Source: Guadua angustifolia (Eukaryota; Streptophyta; Magnoliopsida; Poales; Poaceae). From it: DNA of 64,000 bases. Position numbers and translations under genes: made by a program. Below the pieces are notes generated by a model. It was not told the DNA's origin. It saw nothing but the letters and a program-made list of their open reading frames with translations, and ran no database searches. The stretch spans positions 13,867,161 to 13,931,160 of the forward strand of contig CM070517.1 in NCBI GenBank assembly GCA_036346375.1, given 5' to 3'. Of the stretch, positions 1 to 11,853 are shown one piece after another; positions within the stretch are counted from its first letter, which is position 1; every line of letters starts with the position of its first letter.

Positions 1-2735
1 ATATAAAAAAATGTACTAAACTAAGACATGTTCAAGTGCAAATAAGAAATTTTGCTAGCAAGATTTGTTTAAAATTTGTCATTTTTAGCAAGATTGAATA
101 TGAGCAACACTTAGCATTAGTTTCAACTCTAGAAGCAAAGCCATTCAACGGATCAAATGGACAATCTAGAGTTCGACCTACTCAACACTTTGGGGAATCT
201 AGAAGTGCATACAAGGTCCTTCGAGTTTTTGTTTAGTTTGATGCAAATTTTAATTTGGAGCTTTGAAAGACATAGTGGGGTGCAAATGTTTGATATTATT
301 TGCATTCTTTACCTGCATATATTTTTTTATATTTTTAAAGCAATTGACTCAAGCCATATTCGATCATCTCAAGAGGGACTCTTAAGAGAATAATCTTGTT
401 CATACACAACACATTTCAAGTTCATCTCAAGTGCAACGAGAAGCCGTTTTGTGAATGTGAGGTGTTGAGTCTAATGCACACAAAAAGAGTCTAATGCGCA
501 CAAAAAGAGTCAATTTTGCTTCACTTTTATTTTAGCATTTTGATTATTAAGCTAGTGAAAAACTCAAGTAAGGATCAAACAAGATTCACCTAAGTTGCTA
601 TAGTGACTCTAGAGAATTCTAGAATTTCACAAATCTTGGCAAATACACATAGAGAAGAAACTTAGCAAGTAAACACAACATGTTTTATCAAAAAAAAAAT
701 TTAAAGCTCATTTTTCAATTTTTGCAAGCTTAGCAAGATAAATGAACTTGGACATATCTAAGTTAGTAATTTTCTTCAAGTAATGTTGCATGGTGTATAA
801 CATGAAAAATAGATCATTTTTATAATAGACAAAGCTCATAAAATAGAAAAACAAGTCTATATGCAATGCATGATACAGATTCTTAAACTCCCCCTCAACA
901 TGTGATTCAATTTTAAGCACAAATTTGGTTCAAATTGAGTTATTAGCAAGATTAGACTCAAGAATGATATCAATTGAATGATCCAAAATAACTCAATAAA
1001 AAACTAGAAACATAGAATGGAGAGAAGAAGTTAAGAAACTGTAAACTGGACGGCTATAGAGTATAGAAAAGATAGTAGAGAACACTATGGTTCAGACTCG
1101 CTCTCATCTTCCCCAATGACTGACATAGGGAAGCTCCCTTTAGATCCCAAATTAAGGAGTGCACACAGACCCTGTCTACCCAGGGGGTCCAACACCTGCT
1201 AGAGTTATAAGACTGTGAGGGAACTCAATTTAGAGAGAAAAGAGAACAACTATCTTAAGCATGATAGCAACCTAAAGCACAAGAAGAGAGGTCTATGCAA
1301 AGCATACCAGAAGTTTAATTGAAGTGAACACATAACTCTAAGGAATAAGCCCAATAAACACCCAGAGAAAAACAAAAGAAAGGAAAACTGGAAGAAGATA
1401 TAATACATAACATACGAACCAGCTCCCCCTTACAAAAGGCCGTAAGGGCACACAACTCTAAGCTCACTCCTCAAGGCAACAAACGTAGAGCTATCCAAAG
1501 ACTTGGTGAAGATATCGGCTATCTGGCAGTCACTCTCTACAAACTGAACCATGATATCCCCCTTCTCCACATGATCTCTAAGGAAGTGATATCTATCATC
1601 AATGTGCCTGGTCCTGGAATGCTGCACTAGGTTCTTAGCAATGTAGATAGCAGAAGTGTTATCACAGAAAAGTGGAACACTTTCTATCTCTAACCTAAAG
1701 TCCCATAAGGTCGATCTTATCTAGAGCACTTGGCTACAGCAACTGACTGCAGCAACATACTCGGCCTCAGCGGTAGACTGTACAACTCCGGACTACTTCC
1801 TAGATGACCAAGAAATAAGAGAAGTGTCAATGAATTGGCAAGTGCTAGAAGTGATCTTCCTATCTATCCTACAGCCAGCAAAACCAGCATCGAAAAAGTC
1901 TCAAAGGGATAGACAAGATGAAGAGTACCAGGTACCATAATCAATGGTATCTCGAAGGTATCTGAAAATGTGCTTCACCGCCTAGCGATGAGAGGCGCGA
2001 GGAGAAGCCTGAAAGCGAGCGCACATACACACAACAAAGTGTATGTCCGGTCACGAGGTAGTAAGATACAAGAGGGAGCCAATCATGCTCCGGAACTCCT
2101 TCTGATCAGTAGGCTCACCATCCTCATCGGGCTCAAGGACAGCAGTGGTGGCCATAGGAGTCATTATAGGCTTCACATCAAACATATCAAACTGCCTCAG
2201 GAGGTCCCGAGTGTACTTACCTTGGTGTAGAAAAGTACTCTCCCGAGTCTACTTTATTTGGAAGCCGAGAAAGTAGCTCAACTCGCCCATCATACTCATC
2301 TCAAATTCTGTACTCATCATCTCAGAAAACTAAGACACAAGAGAATGAGAAGAGCCACCAAAGATAATATCGTCCACATAAATTTGAACGAGAAGGAAAT
2401 GAGAACCTTAGGTCTGATGAACAGAGTTTTGTCTACTATACCCATTTTGAAACCATAACTGGGAAGATAGGATTTAAACCTCTCATACCGTGCTCTAGGG
2501 GCTTGCTTAAGTCCATACAAGGCTTTGAAAAGCTTGTAGACATGGTTTGGGTATTTGGGGTTCTCAAATACTGGAGGTTGCTTGACATAAATCTCTTCCT
2601 CGATAAAGCCATTGAGGAATGCACTCTTGACATCCATTTGATAGATCTTGAAGCCTTAGGATGCAGAAAATACAAGTAGGATCCTAATCGCCTTTAGTCT
2701 AGCTACAGGGGTAAAGGTATATGCTATGTGCTAGT
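1..2735 (-). mobile_element. Truncated Sirevirus-like Copia retrotransposon, 3' half
   Basis: This is the 3' part of a Ty1/copia element read on the minus strand: reverse transcriptase, RNase H, then non-coding sequence running off the window. A polypurine tract (AAGGGGGAGC, minus strand, about 1424-1434) follows the RNase H end, and a second purine run (GAGGGGGAG) lies near 888-898. Several purine tracts after pol is a known Sirevirus trait, and the RNase H C-terminus is also Sirevirus-like. The 5' side stops at about 2735, where an unrelated gypsy LTR stub begins, so gag, protease, integrase and the 5' LTR are missing. No LTR boundary can be fixed in 1-1420. The element is dead. Confidence 0.75.
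1430..2735 (-). pseudogene. Copia pol remnant: reverse transcriptase and RNase H
   Basis: Broken pol reading frame. Minus-strand translation around 2317-2735 shows the Copia RT core (YTFTPVARLKAIR, then QMDVKSAFLNGFI, then KALYGLKQAPRA). The 1430-1700 part shows the RNase H end (SVPLFCDNTSAIYIAKN, HIDDRYHFLRDHVEKGD, IADIFTKSLDS). In active elements this polyprotein copies the RNA genome into cDNA in cytoplasmic particles. Stops and shifts separate the blocks: for example, the YVDD catalytic part of RT is not recoverable in one frame, and a stop follows VFSAS near 2656. No intact product can be made. Confidence 0.8.
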
Positions 2736-3305
2736 TTAACTTGAGAAATCTCTTAATAACTTATTATTACTATTATTTGTTTTACTTATGTTTTTAACTA
2801 TTATTATATTCATTTACTAAATTTTGCTTTGTTCAAAAGTGACCATATCAGCCATTCTTTGAGTAAGCCTTGCATATAGTTATTAGACTTGCATTCTATG
2901 CACAACTTGTTGAGTACTCCATATAATCACCTTTGCAATAATCATCAATCAGTTAGAGAAGAAGAGTCAACACCACCTCTGAAGGAGGAATACTATAAAG
3001 AGGCCGATTATTAGGACTCGAGCCCCAATTGATAGCCTATAGTAGGTCGATGGATTTTCGCTAGAGTTTATTTTCATTCCGCTACAGTTTCTTATTTAGT
3101 GTTTAAGCCTTGCATAGTATAATAAATGTAATTAAACTCGACCATAACGTCATCATACTATCTATTTATTTATCATCTTTAGTCCTTTATTTTTATTCTA
3201 TTGTGAATGGAGTTGATATTTATATTGCCACTATGTGCACTAATAGGATCCTGGACTAATGCAAAATACATAGAGGGTGCAGATTTGCATATTTGGGTCC
3301 TGACA

Positions 3306-3809
3306 CACTAATGCCTACTCATCCACTAGCCTACTCCATAGTAGAGCATCAGGTGTGTTGGCTTAGCAATTAAAGGTGTTTTAATCTTAGCTAGTTGAGA
3401 CTCGTGGTGTGAGAGTCGCGTTAGCTTAAGACTAGGAGTGCCACCCTATTAGCGTTAGATTTGTGTGTTTAGGATGTGTTCTTGCTTTCATGTGTGCGTA
3501 GTGTGAGCTGCAAGGAGCCCTTAGGCACTTGTTGTAGCCATGCTAAGACCTAAACTATCAAAGCACGTTGCTTAGTTTGTTTATTTGGAGTCCTTGTGCT
3601 ATGTTTGGTTGGGTTTAACCTACTTACCCTTAGGAGTTCCTTTTTTCTTTGCTTTTCCCTCTTACCTAATCCCTTGGAGCAGTTAGCAGATGGTTCAGAT
3701 TCATGCAAACAACTCTGGTGCTAGTGTAAGTGGATCTCATCCCAGTGATAACCCCAATGAAGGAGCTATTCCTTAAACTCGGGTTAGAGATTTTTTAAGG
3801 CAAGATATT
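3306..3809 (+). other. Short internal region between the two LTRs
   Basis: About 500 bp without a long frame. A short in-frame stretch from an ATG at 3691 (MVQIHANNSGASVSG, stop at 3774) could be the first residues of a gag, but nothing gag-like follows. No clean primer-binding site is visible after the first LTR end at 3305, and no purine tract precedes 3810. The interior is therefore too small and too worn to support replication. Confidence 0.45.
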
Positions 3810-6800
3810 TGTAACGTCCCAATTTTTCCCACTTTAAAAATCTTTTGTGTAGTTTAGCCCTCTAAAGATTTTCACCAATTTATTTTCTAATTGAAGCTTG
3901 ATATGGGACTTTCATAAATAAAGAGTTATTTGATATGATTAAACACCAAGTGAATAATTATCAAATTTATTTTATTTATGTTTTTTTGTGCTTGGCAATA
4001 TTTTTCAAATTTTTCTAGGAATTTTTTTAGCATATTTGCTATTTAATTTGTGATCTTTTAAATTTTGTATTTTCTAAAAAGCAAAACGAATTATAATGTT
4101 GGAATTTACCTTTGGGCAAAAACCTGTTGAGACCGCCCATTCCTCTCTTTGGCCCAACTCATCCCTCCATCCTTCAAGTGCCAGCCCAGCCACACCCAGC
4201 CTGATCCTCTTCACCTTGGACCAACATGCACCGTAGCTTAGCTAGCACAATGTCGTGCCATGTCACTAACAAGTGGGGCCCACCTATCAGTCGTCGTCTT
4301 CACCTAATTGACCCAAACTCCCCTATGCCATTGGATCTGCGCTGAACTCCACTTCTTTCTCACCTCCTTCATTGATGAAACTTGCACTCAAGCATCATAT
4401 CTACATCGCTAGGAGTCCCATGTCCAAAGCCCTAACCCTAGCCACAAAATCTTGCCACTGTCGCCCTAGATTTTGAGGATCTCCACAACTCCCACTACTG
4501 AGCTTCATGCCAGATTCCACTAACGTCAATGAGTATCCATTGTCTTTTTAACCCCGCCATGGTGTTCGTCGTCACGTGTTCTACTTGGTGCGCACCTCCT
4601 CATCGCTATAAGTTGTTGTCGCCATGGAGGTCACCACCGCAGCTTTCTTCGCACCACCACTTGCTATCGTTTAGCACCTGCCATGACACTTGTGTAACCA
4701 GCTTAGCCTCACCGATCTCTCCAAGATGCAACCTTACATGAGCTTAGAAGCCTCACTGATGTAGTCACTGGAGTAGCGTCACCGCTCGCCACTGTTCACC
4801 ACTAACCATAGGTTCCAGAGCACCTTGCCAACGTGGCAGCCACATCAATGGCACACAAGCACCACATTTGCTAAGTCAGCACCGAGCCAGCCGTGCAAGC
4901 CTAGCCAGGTTAGTTGCCACATATGTGCCACATATCTCCCATATGTATGCTACATGTCTACCATTTAGTCAACCCTAGACCGTGTCTATGACGTGTGGGG
5001 CCTACATGAAAGTTTCTTGTGTATTTTCTAAATTTTAGAAAATAAAAAGATTCCATAATATTTCTTGGTCCCACATATCAGTCTCTTAAAGAGGAATATT
5101 CTTTGAATATTCTCTTCTCTCTCTCAATTTCTAGGATACATTTGTTTGATAAATCTTTCGAGAGCATGCTCTTCTTCATACGAACTCTGATTGAGTTCAT
5201 TCAGGTTGCCAAATACATCTAAAATTGAGCCCTATATTCATGTATATTTGTTTTTTTTAGTTTGTTTACCTCTTTTTTTTATTAATTTGCTTTTCGTTGC
5301 CTATTACTCTTAGACGTTGAAGTGTCAATGCTTTTGAAGGAGAAGAGTTGATTCAAGATCAAGATCAGGACCTATTCCAATGTAAGTTGTGCTTTGATTT
5401 TGTTGAATCCATTTTTATAAAAGTTATTTTGTTTCTAGCTATGCATGCTAGTTCAAACGATCAACTATTTAATTATTTTTAGACTAGTTATGCAATCTAT
5501 TTGAACTATACTACCTTGTCATTTGCTATGCCACAATCATTTGTCACCCTAGATTGGATAATTAATAGTTGGCCTCTAATATATCACCAACGTGAGTTGG
5601 TTTAGAACATGATTAGTATACTTAACCATATAATGGGTTATTAATATCATTTCAATGTTCCCAATTCAAATATGACTAAGTGACTATGGAATATCTTTGC
5701 GAAAATGGTGTGTCATATGTTGTGACATGATGATATGATGTTGATACATATGTTGCACTATGGTCAAAAGGGGTGGTAAATGATTTAGATTAAGACAAAT
5801 GGCAAGAGGCTATGTGCCAGTGGATTTGTGTCACATTGGTTTGGTTATTTTTGAATAAATTGATATGGTTCCTATGAATAAGTAGGTTGGAAGTCTAGCC
5901 TTGGTCAATTAAGGACTTAACATTGCAAGCTATTGAATTGATAAAAAAACAAGCACATGTTTGGAATGGGATAGACCTAACTCATTAAGTTATAGTCTTG
6001 ATATATGATACCTCAAGGGATAGATTGAGCTATGTGTGTGGTCCGGAAGGGTGTGTGCTACAGTGGTGCTACATCTTGAACAATTATTGCACTTAGTCCA
6101 ACGGTGAGTCTCTCCCATTCTTCTGTTTTGTGTGAGGGTAGAATGGTGAGATCAAGCTTATTGGGAGGGTCAATGTTCAAACAGAGTTTTAAATGTTTTA
6201 TTATGACCTTCTTAATCGCACACTTAAGGAAGCATGTTAGTTGTATGACATGAGAAGATGATCATATCTGGTGGGTAAAGTGTATAACATCTACAAAGTA
6301 TAGAACTATTTGAATAGTCATATCTCCGGTTATGGACAATGCTCGAAAATTTCACACAAGGGTTAGATGTTATAAAACTAGGAAAGAGGCTGTGTGCTAT
6401 GAAAAGGAAATGGTGTATGCTCTGTTCTATTTTAAATTGAAAAATCTTTGGATAACTTATTTTACTATTATTTGTTTTACTTATGTTTTCAATCTATTAT
6501 CGTATTCAATTGCTAAAGTATGTTTTATACAAAAGTAGCCATATTGGCCATTCTTTGAGTAAGCCTTGCATATATTTATATTATATTTGCATTCTATGCA
6601 CAACTTGTTGAGTACTACATGTGCTCACCTTTGCAATAATCATCAAAAGTTGGAGAAGAAGAGTCAACACCAACTTTGAAGGAGTATTGATTAGAGGTTA
6701 ATTATCATGATTCGAGCCCTAGTCAATTGCCTGTGGAACGTCGATAGGTTTCCACTGGAGTTTATTTTAGTTCTGGTGCAGTTTCTTTATTTAATGCTAT

Positions 6801-7001
6801 AGCCCTACAAGGCATAATAAATGTAAAATTGACCATAAGATTATCACACTATCTATTTATCTATTAACTTTAATCATTTATTCATATTCTGCTGTGTATG
6901 GAGTTGATGTTTCATCTATATTGTCACTGTATGTAGTAGCGTGATCCTGGACTAGTGTAATATATATAGATGGTTAGGATTTTCATATTTATGTTCCAAC
7001 A
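3810..7001 (+). repeat. Full-length 3.19-kb gypsy LTR
   Basis: Begins TGTAACGTCCC and ends TTCCAACA. Its last 590 bp match the LTR stub at 2735-3305, and the terminal GATCCTGGACTAGTG block also matches, inverted, the start of the LTR at 48254. LTRs over 3 kb that begin TGTAACRTCC are typical of Tekay/del-type chromoviruses in grasses. Short frames inside (for example 4529-4741 and 7004-7219 just outside) have no gene-like features. No coding gene is seen in this stretch. Confidence 0.7.
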
Positions 7002-8640
7002 ACATGCGTCACCTAGACGCGACGTGCCAATGCTGTATGTGCCTGTCATCTTCCTCCTCCTCCCTCCCATTAAAGGAACACCTACACCTCGTCTCATCAC
7101 GCTGTCTCCCGTCTATCCCTCCTCTTCTTGGCCCGAAAAGAAATAGAACACCACCGCCACCATTACCGCAAAGTCACGTCGAGCACAGCTCCCTCATCAG
7201 TGAGCGCTCTCCAATTTGATCATGTCAAAACATGTTCTCAAACTTCCCCTACCTTTCTCCTTACCCAATTTGGTCTTAACATGTAGAGCTCATTGGCACT
7301 GTCATCTTCTTCGGTTCTAGCCAAAAACCACCACCACTACTCTCATCCCTTCTCTAGTGAACTTCAAGCCAATTCCCTCCTCCTAGTTCAGCTTTTGTCT
7401 TCCAGCTTCTCCATGGGTTGCTAGCTTTTAGCTTCTAGATGCGGAGAAGTGAACTATTTAGAACAATTTTTGGCTTTCAGAGGGGAGAAGCCAAAGCTGA
7501 AGTTGTCCCAAACAGGGCCTCAAGCTTCCCTCAGCCCAAGGTTGTAGCCTTGACGAACTGTCCGTACTACCTTGGGCCTCAACCACCAGCTCTCCTCGGA
7601 CCGCCTTCTCCTTCACTGTCACTTTCGTGAATTCCCCTAACCTTGTAGATGCTCAGGATACACTCTATTTTTTTGGATTTTATTCGTTGTTGGCCATCGT
7701 TGCCATGAGAATGCACTGTTGCCACCTTCACCTATAGCTGCACTTCGCCATGTGTGGCTATTTTTGCACTCACCCTGCCCACCACCTTTTCAGAGGAAGA
7801 AGATGTGGACTTTAGTAGCGTAGATAAAAAACGTAGCAGTGGTCCATGGCATGTCAACTAGAGGTTTGTGCCAGTGGGCAAGGTAAAGAAGGGATAAAAG
7901 ATAGGAGGAGGATGGAGGGGCAGACAAGACATTTCATAGGTCTTCTCTCTCGACATCCGGTCAAATTTATTATTTTAATGGTCTTAGTGTCCCACAACAA
8001 AGGGGCACATTTTTGTAGTGTCTTTCGGCAAAGACACGAAATTTCACTGTCCCACAATAAACACCACAAGTAGTGTTCTGTAGCCAATTTTACCCTTTTG
8101 CTACATGTTTTTATAGGGTTTTCTTCGTTTTAGAAATAGTTTCAAGTATAACTTACACTCACTACCTATAGAATAGAATAACTATTCATTTTATAAAAAA
8201 TCAAGTATTAAAAATTATTACTAAATCAATAATGAACAATTACATGATTTAAAAACCATATTATATTTTTTATAAAATTATTGGTGCCATAATTTTCCAA
8301 AGTACTTAATTGAATTATAAAATAAAGAATAATGCAACATTTGCATTATGGTTGATGGTATATGGTCGATCGATGCATAGGTATAGTTTCATCACATTTT
8401 TAAAAATGTAATTTCTACATGATCATAATATCCATAAATATTGTTTCTCAAAATTTTTAATTATATTTTGGTACAATTCATTTTAAATAATGAATTTAAG
8501 TTATATTAAATTCTTGTTCTTGTTCCTTTGAAGTTCAATTTCACTAATTTAATTTTTAGTCTTGGGGACTTTGAACTTAGTTACTTTAATAGGTATTTTG
8601 GTGGATTGTCAATGAACTTATGGTTCTATTTAAAACTAAT
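7002..8640. other. Non-coding stretch, probable MITE debris
   Basis: No convincing gene. The 7010-7640 part is C-rich and gives only short proline/serine-rich frames. Around 7395-7520, AGCTTCT/AGAAGC-type inverted motifs lead into CCCAAACAGGGCC, a terminus seen on many small grass hAT-like MITEs, but the opposite terminus was not found. The 8090-8640 part is very AT-rich and shows no structure. Confidence 0.4.
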
Positions 8641-9099
8641 TTGAAACAGATGTGTGTATTATTTAGCATTTAACAAAATACTGGGACCTTATTGGCACAT
8701 TGCAAACGGAGGACTAATTTGGATCAATTGGGGGACAAGAATGATAAAATTGGAAAAAAAAGGCTTGTTGTTGGTGAACGTTGGTGAGAGTAAACATGAT
8801 TTTTGTCCAGAAATGTCATTCGACTCATTCGTACCTTCTTACGGTGTTTGCGTCTCTCTGTAGATTGGTTGTCTAGGAGGATCCAAGTGTCCAACTTTGC
8901 AAGCCTCATCAATTTCAATTTTCATAGGTGGTGCCAAACAAGACCATATTCTTGGCCCAATCAGGTGAGACCTATTTACTCTTCTTAAGCATGATATCAT
9001 TTCTAATCTAAAGTTCCGTTACACATGCAGGTTTACCAAATATCATGAATTATCCAGTTTAGCCTGGCAGGTTTACCAAATATTTCATACTCTACAGTC
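8641..9099 (+). promoter_or_regulatory. Upstream/5' UTR region of the NLR gene with probable intron
   Basis: The 460 bp before the NLR start codon contain a splice-donor-like CAG/GTGAGAC at about 8963 and two acceptor-like pyrimidine-poor CAG/G sites at 9030 and 9070. 5' UTR introns are common in RPM1-like genes, so an intron of about 70-110 bp in the leader is plausible. The acceptor is duplicated: the 17-bp unit at 9027-9043 recurs at 9067-9083. No TATA box is clear. The transcript structure is an inference. Confidence 0.4.
9027..9083 (+). repeat. Duplicated 17-bp splice-acceptor motif
   Basis: The unit GCAGGTTTACCAAATAT occurs at 9027-9043 and again, without mismatch, at 9067-9083, spaced 40 bp apart and just before the NLR start codon. 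Each copy has the CAG/G form of a 3' splice site, so alternative leader splicing is possible. The sequence shows only the duplication. Confidence 0.6.
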
Positions 9100-11853
9100 A
9101 TGGCAGACGCCTTCGTTTTTGTTGTCCTTCAAAAAATAGCTTCTACATTAGGCGGAGAGGCAGTCAATGTCATAGGCAAACATCTGGGGATAAAAGTATC
9201 AATTCTGTCTCAAGTTGAGAGCAGTATGAGGCAGCTTGAAAGCGAATTCATTGTGATGCAAGCTTTTATCAGTCAAGTGCATACACAACCTTCATCCGAT
9301 ACTGCCTACGATGCCTGGGTTGCTCAGGTAAAGAAGGTCGCACATGATGCTGAGAATGTCATCGACGAATATGCATATCTGATTGGGCAAACAGCGCCAA
9401 AATGCAACTTGTTAAAGAAATGGCTAATTCATTCTGAAAACATCTCTGCATGGTGCAATATTGCTACGAAGTTCAGGGAGATTGAAGAACATCTTCAGAA
9501 GCTCACGAGCATCAAGGATCGTTATGGCATTTCGATCAATGGACAACAAGATTATCCAGGAAATCATAGTCTCCAGCTAATGTATTTTGACACCAAAAAT
9601 GATATTGTTGGGAATGAAGAACAGACAGCATGGATCATGGATCAGTTGACACATGGGCGTGAAGCTCGTACAGTGATCTCCATTTGTGGTATGGGTGGGT
9701 TAGGCAAAACAACACTTGCCCGCGGCATCTACAAGAACAATGAAGTGAAACGAAACTTTGACTGTGTTGCATGGATTTCGGTGTCCCAAAGGTACAGAGT
9801 TGAAGAGTTAATGAGGAGAATACTAAAGCAGCTCCTAAAAGAGAAAGAGAATATCCCAGATCAGTTTGATGCAATGGACAAGGAAAGCCTAGCAGAAAGA
9901 CTAACTTGTTACATGCAGGACAAAAAGTATTTAATTGTCTTAGATGACATGTGGAGTCGAGATGCTTGGGCATCATTAGATCGAGTATTGGTTACAAACA
10001 AGAAAGGAAGCAGAGTTATCATTACAACTAGACTGGAAGAAGTTGCTTCCATAGCAGATGATGAACACTGTATGCAACTAAAACTTCTAAGACAGAAGGA
10101 AGCATGGGATCTGTTCTGTATAAAAGCCTTTCAGAAACAAGAAGGAAAGCAGTGTCCTCAAAGTCTGATTCACTGGGCAGAAAAGATTGTGAACAAGTGT
10201 GAAGGCTTGCCACTAGCTATTGTTGCCATTGGTAGTCTTTTGTCACATAAAAAGATAGATGAGCACGAATGGAAATCATTCTATGCTCAACTGCACTGGC
10301 AACTAAGTAACAACACAGAGCTGAATTTTGTGGCACATATTCTTAATCTCAGCTTCGAAAACCTACCAGGATATTTAAAAAACTGCTTCCTTTATTGTAG
10401 CATGTTCCCTGAAGACTATGAGATTAAAAGGAACCAGATAATTCGGCTGTGGATAGCAGAAGGATTTGTTGAGGAAAGGGTACCAGAAATTACAATTGAG
10501 GAAGTAGCTGAAGAATACCTAACAGAACTAAGTCAGCGTTCACTTCTTCAAGTCGTAGGCAGAAATGCATATGGAAGAGGAAAAAAGTTTCAAATGCATG
10601 ATCTAGTGAGGGAAATAACAATAACAAAATGCAGAAGAGAGAAGTTTTCCATTCTTATGGATAATCCTCAAGTTACAGAACTTGGTGGTGAAGAACGTCG
10701 AATTTCAATACTGAAAGGTGGGGATGCTATAGAACCAGGTGTGGGTGTGGAAAAGATACGGACCTTAATTTCATTTGATAAGGAGGTAGCACCTGCTTGT
10801 CTAGAGAATGCATTTGCAAAGTTCAGATTGCTGAGAGTTCTGTCCTTGAGATTTGCAAACCTTGAGAAGCTGCCCGCTGTAGTCACCAATCTATTCAATT
10901 TGCACTACCTTGATTTATCTTTTACAAAAGTTAAAAAGATCCCCAAATCACTGTGTAGGTTGAGGAAACTGCAGATGTTGGATCTTTGGTTTAGCTGTGT
11001 AGTGCAACTGCCACGTGAAATAGAGATGCTAACCAAGCTACGATACCTGAGCACCTGTGCCATCCATGATTTGGGCTACAGAACCTTCGATCGTTTCCAA
11101 GCAACTCGAGTGCCTTATACAATCTGTCTTCTGAAGGATTTACATATACTGAAATGCATAGAAGCAAGCAAGAATCTACTTGCCAATCTGGGGAAATTGA
11201 CACAGCTACGCTACCTATTCATCATGAAAGTTAGAAATGAACATATCAATGAATTATGGGCCTCCATCAAAAGGATGCGCTACCTTGTTAGGCTGGGTGT
11301 GGTCTCTTATGACGAGGATGAGGTTCTTAATCTGGACAATTTGGATTCCCTCCCAGATTTGGAAAGTTTATGCTTGAAGAGCAAGTTGCAAGGAGGGGTA
11401 ATTCCTTCAATGTTCTGCAATTTCAGTAAACTAAGGGTCCTACGCATGGAGTGGTCCATGCTGGCAGTTGATCCACTTATTTCTTTTTCACACATGTTGA
11501 ACCTCACTGAAGTTAAGCTTTGCAGGGTGTATGATGGGGAACTAATGACCTTTCAGAAAGGCTGGTTTCCAAAGCTAAAAAGATTGTCCCTAGTTGACAT
11601 GCAGCAGCTTAGCTGCATTGAAATCGAGGCTGGCACCTTGAAAAGCCTAAACTACGTAAAACTCATTGGTTTAACAAATATGCTAGCTGTACCGGCAGGA
11701 TTTCAACATCTGACATTACTCGAAAGGATGTTCCTTCAAGATATGCCAGAAGAATTTATACAGAGGGCACAAGGAGAGGATTGGGTTTACATTCAGCACA
11801 TCTATAGCATAAGCCATCGTATTCCATCTGGGACAGTGCAAATTCATTGGTAA
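9100..11853 (+). CDS. CC-NB-ARC-LRR (CNL) disease resistance protein, RPM1-like
   Basis: Intracellular immune receptor expected to sense a pathogen effector, exchange ADP for ATP and trigger defence. The effector cannot be inferred. The frame is open for 917 codons without introns, the usual length for RPM1-like CNLs. Domains: Rx-type coiled coil at about 1-150, with an EDVID-like DAENVIDEY at 83-91; P-loop GMGGLGKTT at 197-205; RNBS-A FDCVAWISVS at 220-229; kinase 2 LIVLDDMW at 278-285; RNBS-B GSRVIITTR at 303-311; GLPLA at 369-373; RNBS-D CFLYCSMFPEDYE at 429-441; MHD at 499-501; leucine-rich repeats from about 577 to 890. All nucleotide-binding motifs are intact, so the protein is probably functional. 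The start is the first ATG after the leader and opens with the usual MADAFVFVVLQK-type end. The stop codon overlaps a donor-like G/GTAAGG at 11849-11854. No integrated decoy domain is seen. Confidence 0.93.
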   Translation: MADAFVFVVLQKIASTLGGEAVNVIGKHLGIKVSILSQVESSMRQLESEFIVMQAFISQVHTQPSSDTAYDAWVAQVKKVAHDAENVIDEYAYLIGQTAPKCNLLKKWLIHSENISAWCNIATKFREIEEHLQKLTSIKDRYGISINGQQDYPGNHSLQLMYFDTKNDIVGNEEQTAWIMDQLTHGREARTVISICGMGGLGKTTLARGIYKNNEVKRNFDCVAWISVSQRYRVEELMRRILKQLLKEKENIPDQFDAMDKESLAERLTCYMQDKKYLIVLDDMWSRDAWASLDRVLVTNKKGSRVIITTRLEEVASIADDEHCMQLKLLRQKEAWDLFCIKAFQKQEGKQCPQSLIHWAEKIVNKCEGLPLAIVAIGSLLSHKKIDEHEWKSFYAQLHWQLSNNTELNFVAHILNLSFENLPGYLKNCFLYCSMFPEDYEIKRNQIIRLWIAEGFVEERVPEITIEEVAEEYLTELSQRSLLQVVGRNAYGRGKKFQMHDLVREITITKCRREKFSILMDNPQVTELGGEERRISILKGGDAIEPGVGVEKIRTLISFDKEVAPACLENAFAKFRLLRVLSLRFANLEKLPAVVTNLFNLHYLDLSFTKVKKIPKSLCRLRKLQMLDLWFSCVVQLPREIEMLTKLRYLSTCAIHDLGYRTFDRFQATRVPYTICLLKDLHILKCIEASKNLLANLGKLTQLRYLFIMKVRNEHINELWASIKRMRYLVRLGVVSYDEDEVLNLDNLDSLPDLESLCLKSKLQGGVIPSMFCNFSKLRVLRMEWSMLAVDPLISFSHMLNLTEVKLCRVYDGELMTFQKGWFPKLKRLSLVDMQQLSCIEIEAGTLKSLNYVKLIGLTNMLAVPAGFQHLTLLERMFLQDMPEEFIQRAQGEDWVYIQHIYSISHRIPSGTVQIHW

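Larger units (their letters stand above)
2735..7001 (+). mobile_element. Internally deleted gypsy-type element: LTR stub, 504-bp interior, full LTR
   Basis: Two stretches match each other: 2735-3305 and about 6415-7001 share the same order of landmarks (Ser/Leu-free AT-rich start, TTGAGTAAGCCTTGCATAT, GCACAACTTGTTGAGTAC, GGAGTTGAT, ATCCTGGACTA) and both end in a CA-terminated motif. The second copy starts at TGTAACGTCCC (3810), so the full LTR is 3810-7001 (3192 bp). The same LTR family recurs in inverse orientation at 48254-51429 (3176 bp). Between the copies lie only about 504 bp with no gag or pol. It is therefore a deletion derivative or a non-autonomous (LARD-like) element whose first LTR has lost its 5' part. 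Confidence 0.7.

Noticed and set aside
7004..7219. 71-codon Ser/Pro-rich frame next to the LTR
   Set aside because: C-rich low-complexity sequence, no homology recognised.
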